Shown here piece after piece: positions 36,721 through 45,034 of a DNA stretch of 64,000 nucleotides. The notes beneath the pieces were generated by a model. That model saw only the letters and a list, made by a program, of their open reading frames with translations, made no database searches and was not told the origin of the DNA. The number at the start of each line of letters is the position of its first letter. Position 1 is the first letter of the stretch. The position numbers were made by a program, and so were the translations under genes. Origin of the DNA: DAOUJI01 sp965219565 (lineage in GTDB: Bacteria; Chloroflexota; Dehalococcoidia; Lucifugimonadales; JAGWBF01); assembly GCA_965219565.1 (NCBI GenBank), contig OZ244780.1:310001-374000 (forward strand), read 5' to 3'.

Positions 36721-38529
36721 CTATTCAGTGAAGTAGACGAACCGCAGCTTGGGAATGATCAACTGGGTCAGATGGTAGCCCTTCACGTTGGATTTAATCA
36801 GCACATACTGCTCGCCGCTGTTCCAAAGGGGTATCCAGGGTGCGTCGTCGAGAATCATCTGCTCGACTTGGCTGTACATCTGGAACCTCCGGGCTTGGTC
36901 GGGTTCCACTCGCGCCTCTTCCAGCAGCTTGTCCACTTCAGGGTTGGAGTAGGCGGTATGGTTGTTGGAGCTCTCGCTGTGGAAGAGAAGGTCCAGGAAG
37001 TTTTCCGGGTCGGGGTAGTCGGCGATCCAGCCGATTTCGAACATCTCGAAACGCCTTTTCACCAGGTCCTGCAGGTAAGTGGCGAACTCGGTCTGCAGAA
37101 CCTCCACCTCGATTCCCAGGTTAGTGCGCCACATCTCCAGAATGACTTCCATGTCCAGCGTCAGGTTGGCCCCGAAGCTGCCGGCCGTGGTCAATATGAT
37201 TGGCTTGTCGAAGTTCTCCAGTTGGGGACCGTATTTGGACTCAGCGAGAAGCTGCTGTGCCCTTTCAGGGTCGTATCCGTACCCCTGGACCGACTCACTG
37301 AACCCTGGGAACCCAGGCGGCAGAATCCCCTTCGCGGGTATGACCAGCCCAGCCATGACGGTGTGCGCGATGGAGTCCTTGTCTATGGCCAGGTTCAGCG
37401 CCTGCCGCACCTTGGGATCGTCGAAGGGCGGCTCGTTGACGTTCATCCCGATATAGTTGGTGCTGAACGACGGAGGCGCTTCAACCAGCTGGGGATTGAG
37501 CGGGTCCGAGGGGTCCAACACCCGGTCCAGGTCCGCTATGCCCACCCCCGTAAGATCAATCTCCCCGTTCTCGTACATGAGCATGGAGGTGCCGCCGCTA
37601 AGAATGAACCGCACCGAGTCCAAGTGGGCGGCGCCAAGGTGGTAGCCCGGGTGCTTGGCCAGCACCAACTCCTCGCCGGGCACGTAGCTTTCCAGCACAA
37701 AAGGCCCAGTGCCGTTGGGTTCACGGAACCACCGGCGGCCGCTCTCCACGTTCTCCCGGTCCAGCAAAAAGGCGGCGGGATAGGTGAGCTTGGCCAGGAA
37801 GTAGGACTTGGGAGAGTCGATAGTTATTTCCAAGGTGTGTTCGTCAATGACCCGCACGCCGGAAACCTCGTCGGCGTCTCCGTTCAGTCTCTCGTTGAAT
37901 CCAACTATGTCACCCAGATACTGGTCGGCTACGGGCGCCGCGGTAAGCGGATTCGCGACCCGTTCGATGGACCACTTGAAGTCCTGAGCCGTGACGGGCT
38001 TGCCGTTATGGAACACGGCATCCTGCCTCAGGTGGAAGGTGTAGACCCTTCCGTCGTTAGTCACGTCCCATCTCTCGGCCAGGTCGGGGACGATATTCAG
38101 GTCCGGGGCGATGGTTACCAGCCCGCCGAACACCTCAATGATTATGGTGGCCGAAGTTGCATCAGTGGTCAGATGGGGATCCAGGGTAGGCGGGTCGGAC
38201 CATAGGCGGGACAGCGTCCCTCCCTCCACAGGGGTCGTGCCGCCAGAGGAGCTTGAAGCGGTGGGACGCCGGGTCGCGGTGGGTTCTGGATCCTGGGTTG
38301 CAGACCCGCTCGTCGGCGTGGGAGCTGCCGTGGCCCCGTTCTCACCCTCGCCGGATGACCGTCTGGAGGGTTCGCTGCAAGCGGCTGCGGCCATCAGTAT
38401 AAAGGCCGCAGCAAGGAGGAAAGCTTTCCACCATATTGCTGTAAAGGACCCGCGTGTGAGAAACCTGGATAAAGCCATCTTTGATTCGCTGCCGGAGCCG
38501 TTGGAATTCGCGCCTACTTTGCCTGTCAT
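36721..38529 (-). CDS. Peptide-type ABC substrate-binding lipoprotein (importer 3)
   Basis: A 602-residue family 5 solute-binding lipoprotein. The lipid-attachment Cys is in MAAAAC at residue 51 from this start, or residue 34 from an internal Met at 38478, which would give a more normal signal peptide. A Ser/Gly/Thr-rich linker precedes the binding fold (FHNGKPVTAQDFKWSIERV). The start is uncertain because neither Met has a strong ribosome site. First gene of the tight set binding protein, DppB, DppC. It is divergent from the S41-like gene. Confidence 0.9.
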   Translation of the reverse strand: MTGKVGANSNGSGSESKMALSRFLTRGSFTAIWWKAFLLAAAFILMAAAACSEPSRRSSGEGENGATAAPTPTSGSATQDPEPTATRRPTASSSSGGTTPVEGGTLSRLWSDPPTLDPHLTTDATSATIIIEVFGGLVTIAPDLNIVPDLAERWDVTNDGRVYTFHLRQDAVFHNGKPVTAQDFKWSIERVANPLTAAPVADQYLGDIVGFNERLNGDADEVSGVRVIDEHTLEITIDSPKSYFLAKLTYPAAFLLDRENVESGRRWFREPNGTGPFVLESYVPGEELVLAKHPGYHLGAAHLDSVRFILSGGTSMLMYENGEIDLTGVGIADLDRVLDPSDPLNPQLVEAPPSFSTNYIGMNVNEPPFDDPKVRQALNLAIDKDSIAHTVMAGLVIPAKGILPPGFPGFSESVQGYGYDPERAQQLLAESKYGPQLENFDKPIILTTAGSFGANLTLDMEVILEMWRTNLGIEVEVLQTEFATYLQDLVKRRFEMFEIGWIADYPDPENFLDLLFHSESSNNHTAYSNPEVDKLLEEARVEPDQARRFQMYSQVEQMILDDAPWIPLWNSGEQYVLIKSNVKGYHLTQLIIPKLRFVYFTE

Positions 38530-38597
38530 TGTAGTTACTACCGCCCTTTATTTCAATTCTGCCCGCATTGTGGTTGGGCAAGATGGTTGGTCATGCC

Positions 38598-38627
38598 TTG
38601 ACACCTTTAAGAGTGGATAACTATTCT
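38598..38627 (+). promoter_or_regulatory. Candidate promoter for the S41-like gene
   Basis: A perfect TTGACA at 38598-38603 and TATTCT at 38622-38627, 18 bp apart, lie 37 bp before the ATG at 38664 in the divergent gap. Confidence 0.5.
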
Positions 38628-38663
38628 AATTTTCACCAGAATCATTTGTCCGTTGGTTTAACT

Positions 38664-40061
38664 ATGAATCCGTTCCGCCTTTTCTTTCCTTCATCTGTCC
38701 CGAGCGGGCTCTTGTTGATTCCGATTGTCGCCATGTTGGTCGTCGCCGCTGCCTGCGCAGGGAACAGGGACGACGACGCCGAAGAGCCCGACGTCCCGTC
38801 CGCCCCGCCCACGGGAGAGTCCTCCCTGCTCTGGGAGGCATGGAACCTCGTCAACACTTCCTACGTGGACGCGATTGCTCTGGATTCAAAAGAGATTACG
38901 GGGGACATGATACTGGGCATGTTGGGCGCCGCCAACAAGTCTCCGTACCCATTCCTGGTAGAGTTGTCGGACGTGGAAACGGACTTGCCCGACTTCGTGC
39001 CTCCGGAGTTGTCCGACGTGTGGAAGGCCTGGACGCTTCATCGCATGACGTGGCCGGACCTTGACAGCGCCCTAGTCGCTCATGGGGCCGTTAGAGGGCT
39101 GCTGCATGCCCTCGATGACTCCAGCGTTGTCCTGCTGGACAAAGAGTACTACGCCCAGGAATTGGAGAGACAGGCAGGGACCTACGAGGGCATCGGCGCT
39201 TTTGTACAGCTGTTGGATGACAGCATAGTCCTGGTCCCCATGCAGGGCAGTCCGGCCCTAGCCGCTGGCCTCCAAGAGGGAGACGTGTTGCTTGAAGTGG
39301 AGAACATTCCAGTGGAGGGCCAGACCCTCCAGGAAGTTGTGGACCGGGTGCGCGGTCCGGTGGAGACCAGAGTCAAATTACTAATAGAGAGGGAAGGTGA
39401 AGACTCCCCTCTGGAGTTCCAAGTGTTTCGAGGGGACATCGGCGTCGTCTCCATATCCCGCAGACTCCTTCCGGGGGCCATTGGCTATATCCACATTTCC
39501 GACTTTAGAGACAACACTGGCGAGGAAGTCTTCACGGCCCTGGAAGAGTTCAACGCGCTGGACACCCTTGCCCTGATTCTGGACCTTAGGAGCAACGCCG
39601 GAGGCTCCATCGAGGCGGCTAGAGACACGGGCAGCCAGTTTCTGGATGGCGGCCTCTTCATGTACGAGGTGGATAAGGACGGGACGCAGAAGGACTGGCC
39701 GATAACCGAAGGCGGCATCGCCGTCGAGGGCCTGCCGATGGTGGCTCTGGTGAACGAGTTCACTGCCAACGCGGCCGAGGCGCTTGCCGGGTCGCTTCAG
39801 GATGCGGGCAGGGCGGAAATCATGGGCGTCAGGACCCTGGGGCTGGGGTCTGACAACGTTTTCATGGAGCTTAGTGACGGCTCGGCCATCTACCTGCCCG
39901 TCTCTCATTGGTACACGCCGTCAGGGAGAAAGATAACTGGGACTGGGATAGTGCCCGACCAGGAAGTGGTCCTTACACTTGACGACCGTACCGCTGGGGT
40001 TGACTCCCAAGCCAACCAGGCTTACGAATACCTGAACTCTCAGCTGCCCGCCTTCCGCTAG
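38664..40061 (+). CDS. S41 (C-terminal processing peptidase) homologue, probably inactive, lipoprotein
   Basis: A 465-residue lipoprotein: signal peptide to VAAAC (Cys31), a PDZ domain near residues 165-240 (GSPALAAGLQEGDVLLEVEN) and an S41 domain (LALILDLRSNAGGSIEAA). In active members the Ser/Lys dyad lies in SASASE and, 25 residues later, FGKG. Here the first reads FTANAAE and the second LGLG, so the Ser is Asn369 and the Lys is Leu394, with the 25-residue spacing kept. It may bind peptides without cutting. The ATG at 38664 is chosen because it starts the signal peptide. It overlaps the convergent zinc-ribbon gene by 4 bp. Confidence 0.88.
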   Translation: MNPFRLFFPSSVPSGLLLIPIVAMLVVAAACAGNRDDDAEEPDVPSAPPTGESSLLWEAWNLVNTSYVDAIALDSKEITGDMILGMLGAANKSPYPFLVELSDVETDLPDFVPPELSDVWKAWTLHRMTWPDLDSALVAHGAVRGLLHALDDSSVVLLDKEYYAQELERQAGTYEGIGAFVQLLDDSIVLVPMQGSPALAAGLQEGDVLLEVENIPVEGQTLQEVVDRVRGPVETRVKLLIEREGEDSPLEFQVFRGDIGVVSISRRLLPGAIGYIHISDFRDNTGEEVFTALEEFNALDTLALILDLRSNAGGSIEAARDTGSQFLDGGLFMYEVDKDGTQKDWPITEGGIAVEGLPMVALVNEFTANAAEALAGSLQDAGRAEIMGVRTLGLGSDNVFMELSDGSAIYLPVSHWYTPSGRKITGTGIVPDQEVVLTLDDRTAGVDSQANQAYEYLNSQLPAFR

Positions 40062-40351
40062 GCCCCGGCAGCAGGGTCAGGGGACTTCTCCTCGTCCGTG
40101 TCCTGAGCGGCGTCTTCGGACGAGGTTCCCGATTCTTCCTGGCAGCTAAGACAGACGTATTTGTCTCCCTCGGCCTGGGCGATTTCGCTGGAGACGTTGC
40201 GACGGCGGCCGCAGCTCGAACAGGTAATGGCCACGGATGGGGGCGCCGCGGGTGGAGCAGGAGGTTTGTAGTCATAGCCTCTGAACCCCTGGTAGTTGGG
40301 GTCTTGGGCCTTTTCGGTCAGGAACCTCTCCCTGTCCTTGCGGCGGCTCAT
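40058..40351 (-). CDS. Small zinc-ribbon protein
   Basis: A 97-residue protein with a basic N-terminus (MSRRKDRERFL), a Pro/Ala linker, one four-cysteine zinc ribbon (CSSC and CLSC, 23 residues between pairs) and an acidic C-terminus. Similar short proteins are often found near ribosomal genes, but I cannot assign a function. It lies 114 bp downstream of rplL on the same strand. Confidence 0.7.
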   Translation of the reverse strand: MSRRKDRERFLTEKAQDPNYQGFRGYDYKPPAPPAAPPSVAITCSSCGRRRNVSSEIAQAEGDKYVCLSCQEESGTSSEDAAQDTDEEKSPDPAAGA

Positions 40352-40378
40352 GCCAGATCATCCATTATCACACCCCTC

Positions 40379-40411
40379 CGCGACGGCCCGTAGGCGCTTG
40401 GGCCTGTCGCG
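40379..40411 (-). terminator. Hairpin after rplL
   Basis: CGCGAC-GGCCC pairs with GGGCC-T-GTCGCG (one bulged base) between rplL and the zinc-ribbon gene. No T-run follows, so it may be a processing or partial termination site. Confidence 0.4.
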
Positions 40412-40465
40412 GACATGCGAATGTTTCGTACAACCCCGTTTGTGGTGAGCGGGGGCGAGGACGCC

Positions 40466-40861
40466 TTAGGAGACCTGGATCGTCGCTCCGGCGGCTTCCA
40501 GCGCCTCTTTGGCCTTGTCGGCCTCGTCCTTGACCACGCCCTCTTTGACCTTGACCGGTGCGCTCTCCACCAGTTCCTTGGCCTCTCTGAGGCCTAAGGT
40601 AGTGATTTCCCGCACGGCCTTGATCACGTTGATTTTGTTGGCTCCGATTTCGGCAAGAGTGACAGTGAAGTCGTATTTCTCTTCTTCGGCGGGAGCGGCG
40701 TCTCCGGCCGGGGCCCCTGCAACGGCGCCGGCCGCCGGCATTGCGGCCATGGGAGCCGCGGCCTTGATGCCGAACTCGTCCTCCAGGGCCTTGACCAGGT
40801 CGGCGAGGTCCATAACCGACATCTGCTTGATGGCTTCCAGCATTTCTTCCTTGGTGGTCAT
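40466..40861 (-). CDS. rplL: 50S ribosomal protein L7/L12
   Basis: A 131-residue stalk protein that recruits translation factors to the ribosome. The N-terminal dimerisation helix region (EMLEAIKQMSVMDLADLVKALE), Ala-rich hinge (residues 35-60) and C-terminal domain (KINVIKAVREITTLGLREAK) are all present. It is 45 bp after rplJ, with AGGAGG before the start. rpoB/rpoC, which often follow, are absent here; a zinc-ribbon gene follows instead. Confidence 0.98.
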   Translation of the reverse strand: MTTKEEMLEAIKQMSVMDLADLVKALEDEFGIKAAAPMAAMPAAGAVAGAPAGDAAPAEEEKYDFTVTLAEIGANKINVIKAVREITTLGLREAKELVESAPVKVKEGVVKDEADKAKEALEAAGATIQVS

Positions 40862-40906
40862 ATCATCCTCCTAGATTGTTTGCCATTAATCGTTTCTGAT
40901 GGTGTC

Positions 40907-41467
40907 CTAGGACTCGGCCCGGAGTTGGTCTGCCCTCTGCTGAAGGAGCATGCTCAGGGCCGATATGGGTCCGTTGAGAACGTTCACCAGGCCGTTCAGG
41001 GGCGCTTGGAGCTGCCCCAGAAGGCCAGACAGGGGGGCTTGCACCTGCCCCAGCAGCTGGGCCACCAGCTGGTCCCTGGGCGGCAGGTTGGAGAGAGCCG
41101 TTATTTCTTCACTAGACAGCACACGCCCGTTCAGGGCGCCTCCCCGTATAGCCAGGGTCGACCGGGTGGCCCTTATGTATTCGGTCAGAGCCTTGGCCGC
41201 GTCCACGGGGTCGTCGTATCCGAAGGCCATGCCGGTGGGGCCTTGGACTATCTCCTTAATGTCAGAGCGTTGGGCCTGGTCGGCGGCCAGGAGACTGAGA
41301 GTGTTTTTGATGATCCGGTACTCAACGCTCTTCTCCCGCAGCCTGAGCCTGAGGTCCGTCATGGCGTTGACGTTCAGCCCTGTCGGGTCGGTGGCTACGG
41401 CTATGGAGCAGGAGCTGAACTTCTCGCGAAGTTCCTCAACCTGGTCGATTTTTTTCTGCGTCGGCAT
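40907..41467 (-). CDS. rplJ: 50S ribosomal protein L10
   Basis: A 186-residue protein that anchors L7/L12 dimers to the 50S stalk. The N-terminal rRNA-binding part (KKIDQVEELREKF, MTDLRLRLREKSVEYRIIKN) and C-terminal helix for L7/L12 are recognisable. It is preceded by an L10 leader and a candidate promoter rather than by rplA, which lies 20.4 kb away beyond the IS-bounded island. Confidence 0.97.
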   Translation of the reverse strand: MPTQKKIDQVEELREKFSSCSIAVATDPTGLNVNAMTDLRLRLREKSVEYRIIKNTLSLLAADQAQRSDIKEIVQGPTGMAFGYDDPVDAAKALTEYIRATRSTLAIRGGALNGRVLSSEEITALSNLPPRDQLVAQLLGQVQAPLSGLLGQLQAPLNGLVNVLNGPISALSMLLQQRADQLRAES

Positions 41468-41528
41468 ATCAGATTAGACCTCTTGTGTTCGTATCGGTTC
41501 CTGTGGCTCGGGCCTGCCTGAAATTAAG

Positions 41529-41557
41529 AAATCCCCGCCGCCGACGCGTGGGGATTT
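41529..41557 (-). terminator. Attenuator-like hairpin in the rplJ leader
   Basis: AAATCCCC at 41529-41536 pairs perfectly with GGGGATTT at 41550-41557. On the rplJ strand it follows the L10 leader and precedes the gene, the position of a leader attenuator. The better T-run is on the plus strand. Confidence 0.45.
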
Positions 41558-41586
41558 TTCACCCGTGCAGGGTTTTCCTGCTTACT

Positions 41587-41640
41587 CGCCTCGGCGGGCG
41601 TGTTCATTAACCTCGCTCTGGAGGACCCGCTGTCTCAGGT
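41587..41640 (-). promoter_or_regulatory. Ribosomal protein L10 leader
   Basis: On the rplJ strand the sequence reads GACAGCGGGT, then TTAATGAAC, then CCCGCCGAGG, the conserved blocks of the L10 leader RNA. In this RNA class, L10 or the L10-L12 complex binds and represses rplJ-rplL. It is complete, so regulation probably survives the insertion upstream. Confidence 0.75.
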
Positions 41641-41646
41641 TCGATT

Positions 41647-41652
41647 ATTCTA
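41647..41652 (-). promoter_or_regulatory. Candidate -10 element for rplJ
   Basis: TAGAAT on the minus strand, 7 bp before the L10 leader starts. No good -35 is present at 17 bp; a TTGACA at 41688-41693, right at the island edge, is too far away to pair with it. Confidence 0.35.
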
Positions 41653-41697
41653 TTTTGAAAACAGGGTAACTTGAGCAAGGCACCTCTGTCAACCTGA

Positions 41698-42986
41698 CGA
41701 AACGACTCATAATAAATGTTACCGAAGAAGGCATCGTTGCCTCGCAAGCATTGTTGCCGGAGGGTGGAGCAGCGCGAGGCGGTGTGAAGGAGTGTTTGGA
41801 AGCGATAAGAGAGCGTTGTCTTAAAGGCGACCGGTAGGAAAAGGGAAGACTCTTGGACGAAGCGGCGCAGGTCACCGGGCGTCACCGCAAGTCCCTGATC
41901 CGCGCCTTGAGGACTCGCCCAGGTCCTTCTCCGGGCAAGAACCGGTCCCCCCCCCCGACCCAGGAAGTACGGCCCGTAGGCTGTGAGGGGCTTGAGGGCC
42001 GTTTGGGAAGCCGGGGACCGGATGTGCGGCAAGAGGCTGCAACCCTTCTTGGGGGAGTTGGCGGGGGCCTTGGAGCGGCATGGCGAACTGGTCCTAGAGG
42101 CGGAGGTTAGAAGGCAGGTGGAAGAGATGAGCGCAGCCACCATAGACCGGCTCCTCAAGCCCCACCGTCGCCTGGGACTGCGGCGGCCCTTCGGCACGAC
42201 CAAGCCTGGCAGCCTCTTGAAGGCGGCGATCCCAATAAGGACTTTCACCGAGCGGGATGATAACCGACCAGGGTTCTTAGGATGGACCTGGTGGCCCACT
42301 TGGGGGATTCGACCGAGGGGTTCTACCTGGACACTCTGAGCGCGGTGGACGTGGCCACTGGATGGGTGGAATGCCGCGGGGTGTTCGGGAAGGGTCAGGA
42401 ACGGGTGGGCGGCGCTATACACCACATCGGCCAAAGGCTGCCCTTCCCCTCCTGTCCTGGGGATCGACTCGGACAACGGCGGCGAGTTCATCAACCACCG
42501 GTTGTACGACTGCTGCCGAAGGAAGGGGATCAGGTTCACTCGTTCCAGGTTCTACAAGAGGAACGACGGCGCCCATGTCGAGCAGAAGAACTGGTCGGTG
42601 GTGAGGAGGCTCATCGGCTACGAACGGTACAGCAGCAAAGAGGCTCTGGAGCAGCTGAAGCGAGCCTACCGTCTGGCGGGGCTCTACGTGTGAACTTCTT
42701 CCAGCCGGCGATGCAGCTCCAGGAGAAGAAGCGCCACGGGGCTCGAGTCCACAAGGTCTATGACACAGCCAAGGCTCCCTACCGAAGGCTGCTGGAACAC
42801 GGTGCGCTAAGCGGAGAACAAAGAGAAGAGATGGAGGACTTGTGTTGCCGGCTGAATCCGGCCGGGCTTTTAAGACAAATCCAGAGGGAGCAAGAACGCC
42901 TGTGGATCATGGCGGACAACAACGGCTCAACCCAGACCCTGGACAACATTGCCATTTGAGGCAACGTATGGCTTTCGGTAACATTT
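41698..42986 (+). mobile_element. IS copy 1 (DDE/integrase-type), degenerate
   Basis: Terminal inverted repeats are visible: left 41714-41743 and right 42958-42986 share a perfect outer 13 bp (AAATGTTACCGAA) and inner 8 bp (GTTGCCTC). A further 16 bp outside the left repeat (41698-41713) is also shared with copy 2. The body encodes a frameshifted transposase. Confidence 0.85.
41784..42959 (+). pseudogene. Transposase, frameshifted (IS copy 1)
   Basis: Remnant of a transposase with an integrase-like (rve) DDE core. In pieces one can read the helix-turn-helix part (LLDEAAQVTGRHRKSL), MDLVAHLGDST, SAVDVATGWVEC, IDSDNGGEFINH and HVEQKNWSVVRRLIGYERY. At least three frameshifts interrupt it (near 42279, 42450 and 42690), all shared with copy 2. 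Copy 1 also has a private stop near 41836 and extra lesions near 41930-41990. The family is IS481-like or the related NCY group; I cannot decide. Confidence 0.8.
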
Positions 42987-43084
42987 TCTCTCGAGGCAAC
43001 ACGGGACCCCATCCCAACTCAATTTTTCCAAAGGGGGAGCAGGCGTATAGTGCCTCCCCTCATTGGGAAGATCGGATGGTGGAA

Positions 43085-44626
43085 TTACATGCCATCTCGA
43101 ATAAAATCGGCGACACGCTCACCGATCATGATTGCCGTGGCATTGGTACCCCGTCGGACGAGATCGGGCATCACCGATGTGTCCGCCACCCTGAGTCCTT
43201 TAAGTCCGTACGCACGACAGTACTGGTCTACCACCGCCATCGGGTCCGATTCGGGTCCCATCTTGCAGGTACACGACATGTGGTTGGTACTACCCAAGTG
43301 CTCTGCCACCCAGGCATCCAGGGCCCGGTCTGAGGACAGGTCCCGGTCTGTCGGGGTTATCCGATCCGCTACGACTGCTCTAAAAGCCTCGTGCTCCAGG
43401 AGCCGTTGGCATACGCGTACAGCCTCGCTTAGCCGCTGCCTGTCCCAAGGGTCGGACAGATATCGATAATCCAGGTCCGGCTGCACGTTTGGGTCGGTGG
43501 AGGACAGCGTCAGCTCACCGGTGCTGACGCCCAGCTTCAGTATGCAGATGAGGGAAGCATTCGCGACCCAGTTGGGGTCGGCTACCAGCGGAGCGGGGAA
43601 GGAAGAGGGGAGAATTTCCATGTCGCTGCGAGTGTCGGAGCCTGTGGCGGTGTAGTGGAGGGCGGTCTGGAGCCTCGGCCCACTGGACTCAGGCGAGAAA
43701 TGCTCCTTTAGCCGCAGGCGAACTTGCACCATAGGATGATCCTTTAAGTTCTGGCCCACGCCGGGCATCTCATGCACCAACGGGATCCCCAAACGCCCTA
43801 GATGTTCCGGTGGGCCCACGCCCGACAGCATCAGCAGTTGGGGGGATTTAATCGCACCGGCGCTTAACACGATCTCCTCTCCATATACTGAGAACCTCTC
43901 GCCACCGCTCTCTACCTCAACCCCGATAGCCCTCTGGCCGTCGAATAATATACGGCTAGCCGCCACATTGGCTCGGAGAGTCAGGTTTAGCCTTTGGCGG
44001 ATCGGATTAATGTAGGTCAGGGCTGTGTTCATGCGAACGCCGTCCAGTTCATTGAACGGAGTAGGCCCCACTCCATCCGACTCCGGATGGTTCTTGTCGG
44101 CATGCTCGTGGAAACCTGTCTGGACGCAGGTCCTATAGAAGGCGGACTGAATTGGATGCCAAGCCTCCGGCTTGTGGCGCCGGACGGGAATGGGCCCATT
44201 GGAGCCGTGAAAGTCATCCTGGAAGTCAGAGTCCGTTTCCATTTTCCTGAAGTAGGGCAGCACATCGAGATAGGTCCATTGGTCATTGCCCAGGGAAGCC
44301 CAGTTATCGTAGTCCTCGGGGATTCCCCGCAGGAAAGACTGGCTGTTTATGGCGCTGGAGCCGCCGAAGACCTTTCCCCGGGGCGCCGGGAACTGCCTGG
44401 CAGTGCCGAGTGTGCCCGTTCCTATGAACGACCAGTTATGAGGCCCCCCGGAGACAGATGCGGCCGAGCTAGAGCCGTATTTCAGCTCATCGGGGAGATA
44501 CTCGAAGTCCGGATAGTCGGGGCCTGCCTCTAGGACGATTATAGATCGCCTCGGGTCTTCAGACAGACGCGCGGCCAGGGCACAGCCAGCGGACCCGGCT
44601 CCTACTACGATAACGTCGTATCTCAT
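43085..44626 (-). CDS. GMC family FAD oxidoreductase (choline dehydrogenase-like)
   Basis: A 513-residue flavoenzyme that oxidises alcohol groups. The FAD motif VIVVGAGSAGCALAARLSED starts at residue 5, and the GMC signature GKVFGGSSAINSQSFLRG is near 84. The C-terminus carries the active-site His region (NHMSCTCKMG) and VADTSVMPDLVRRGTNATAIMIGE. No signal peptide. GGAGGAAC precedes the ATG. It is the first island gene next to IS copy 1 and lies 408 bp downstream of NHL C on the same strand. The substrate is unknown. Confidence 0.93.
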   Translation of the reverse strand: MRYDVIVVGAGSAGCALAARLSEDPRRSIIVLEAGPDYPDFEYLPDELKYGSSSAASVSGGPHNWSFIGTGTLGTARQFPAPRGKVFGGSSAINSQSFLRGIPEDYDNWASLGNDQWTYLDVLPYFRKMETDSDFQDDFHGSNGPIPVRRHKPEAWHPIQSAFYRTCVQTGFHEHADKNHPESDGVGPTPFNELDGVRMNTALTYINPIRQRLNLTLRANVAASRILFDGQRAIGVEVESGGERFSVYGEEIVLSAGAIKSPQLLMLSGVGPPEHLGRLGIPLVHEMPGVGQNLKDHPMVQVRLRLKEHFSPESSGPRLQTALHYTATGSDTRSDMEILPSSFPAPLVADPNWVANASLICILKLGVSTGELTLSSTDPNVQPDLDYRYLSDPWDRQRLSEAVRVCQRLLEHEAFRAVVADRITPTDRDLSSDRALDAWVAEHLGSTNHMSCTCKMGPESDPMAVVDQYCRAYGLKGLRVADTSVMPDLVRRGTNATAIMIGERVADFIRDGM

Positions 44627-45034
44627 GCCGTTCCTCCATCATGTGCTGCCGGGACCCCGGGGAGAAGGAGCGTAGCGTCTTTCTAGCAGCGTGATAAAGG
44701 CCCCATTCGAGTATTTTCTTGCCCCCTCCTGGCCAGGAAGGGGGTGGAAATTGTATCTGGGAGTGTCCCCCAATCCCCCTACAAAGGGCTCCGCCCCTTT
44801 GGACTTCCGTTTTCCGCAGCCCGCTAGACTCTGGTCACCCCAGCCAATACGATGACCAACCTATATTGTAAAATTATACTGCCGATGCGATGTTTTCCAA
44901 GTAGACATCGAAACAGTGGACGGCGTAGGTACTACAATAGGCAACGACCCTACGGTGCCCTGGTCCCAGAAGCCGTCGCCCTGGTGCCAGCAGCAGGTGC
45001 TGGCCCTCGTCGATCACCTATATCCGGTGGCTAC
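44627..45034. other. 408-bp gap with short palindromes
   Basis: No gene. It contains CCCCCTCCTGG/CCAGGAAGGGGG near 44720-44742 and AAAGGGC/GCCCCTTT near 44784-44801, REP-like palindromes. An AT-rich tract lies near 44850-44880. Confidence 0.4.

Noticed and set aside
36718..38205. 495-residue plus-strand open frame
   Set aside because: Antisense to the importer 3 binding protein, which has a signal peptide and clear family motifs; GC-rich antisense frames are often open.
41688..41693. TTGACA on the minus strand as the rplJ -35 element
   Set aside because: It lies 35 bp from the best -10 candidate; no acceptable -10 is present 16-18 bp downstream of it.
41784..42959. Programmed frameshifting making an active transposase
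   Set aside because: At least three frameshifts are spread through the core, and each copy has further private lesions; a single slippery site could not restore the protein.
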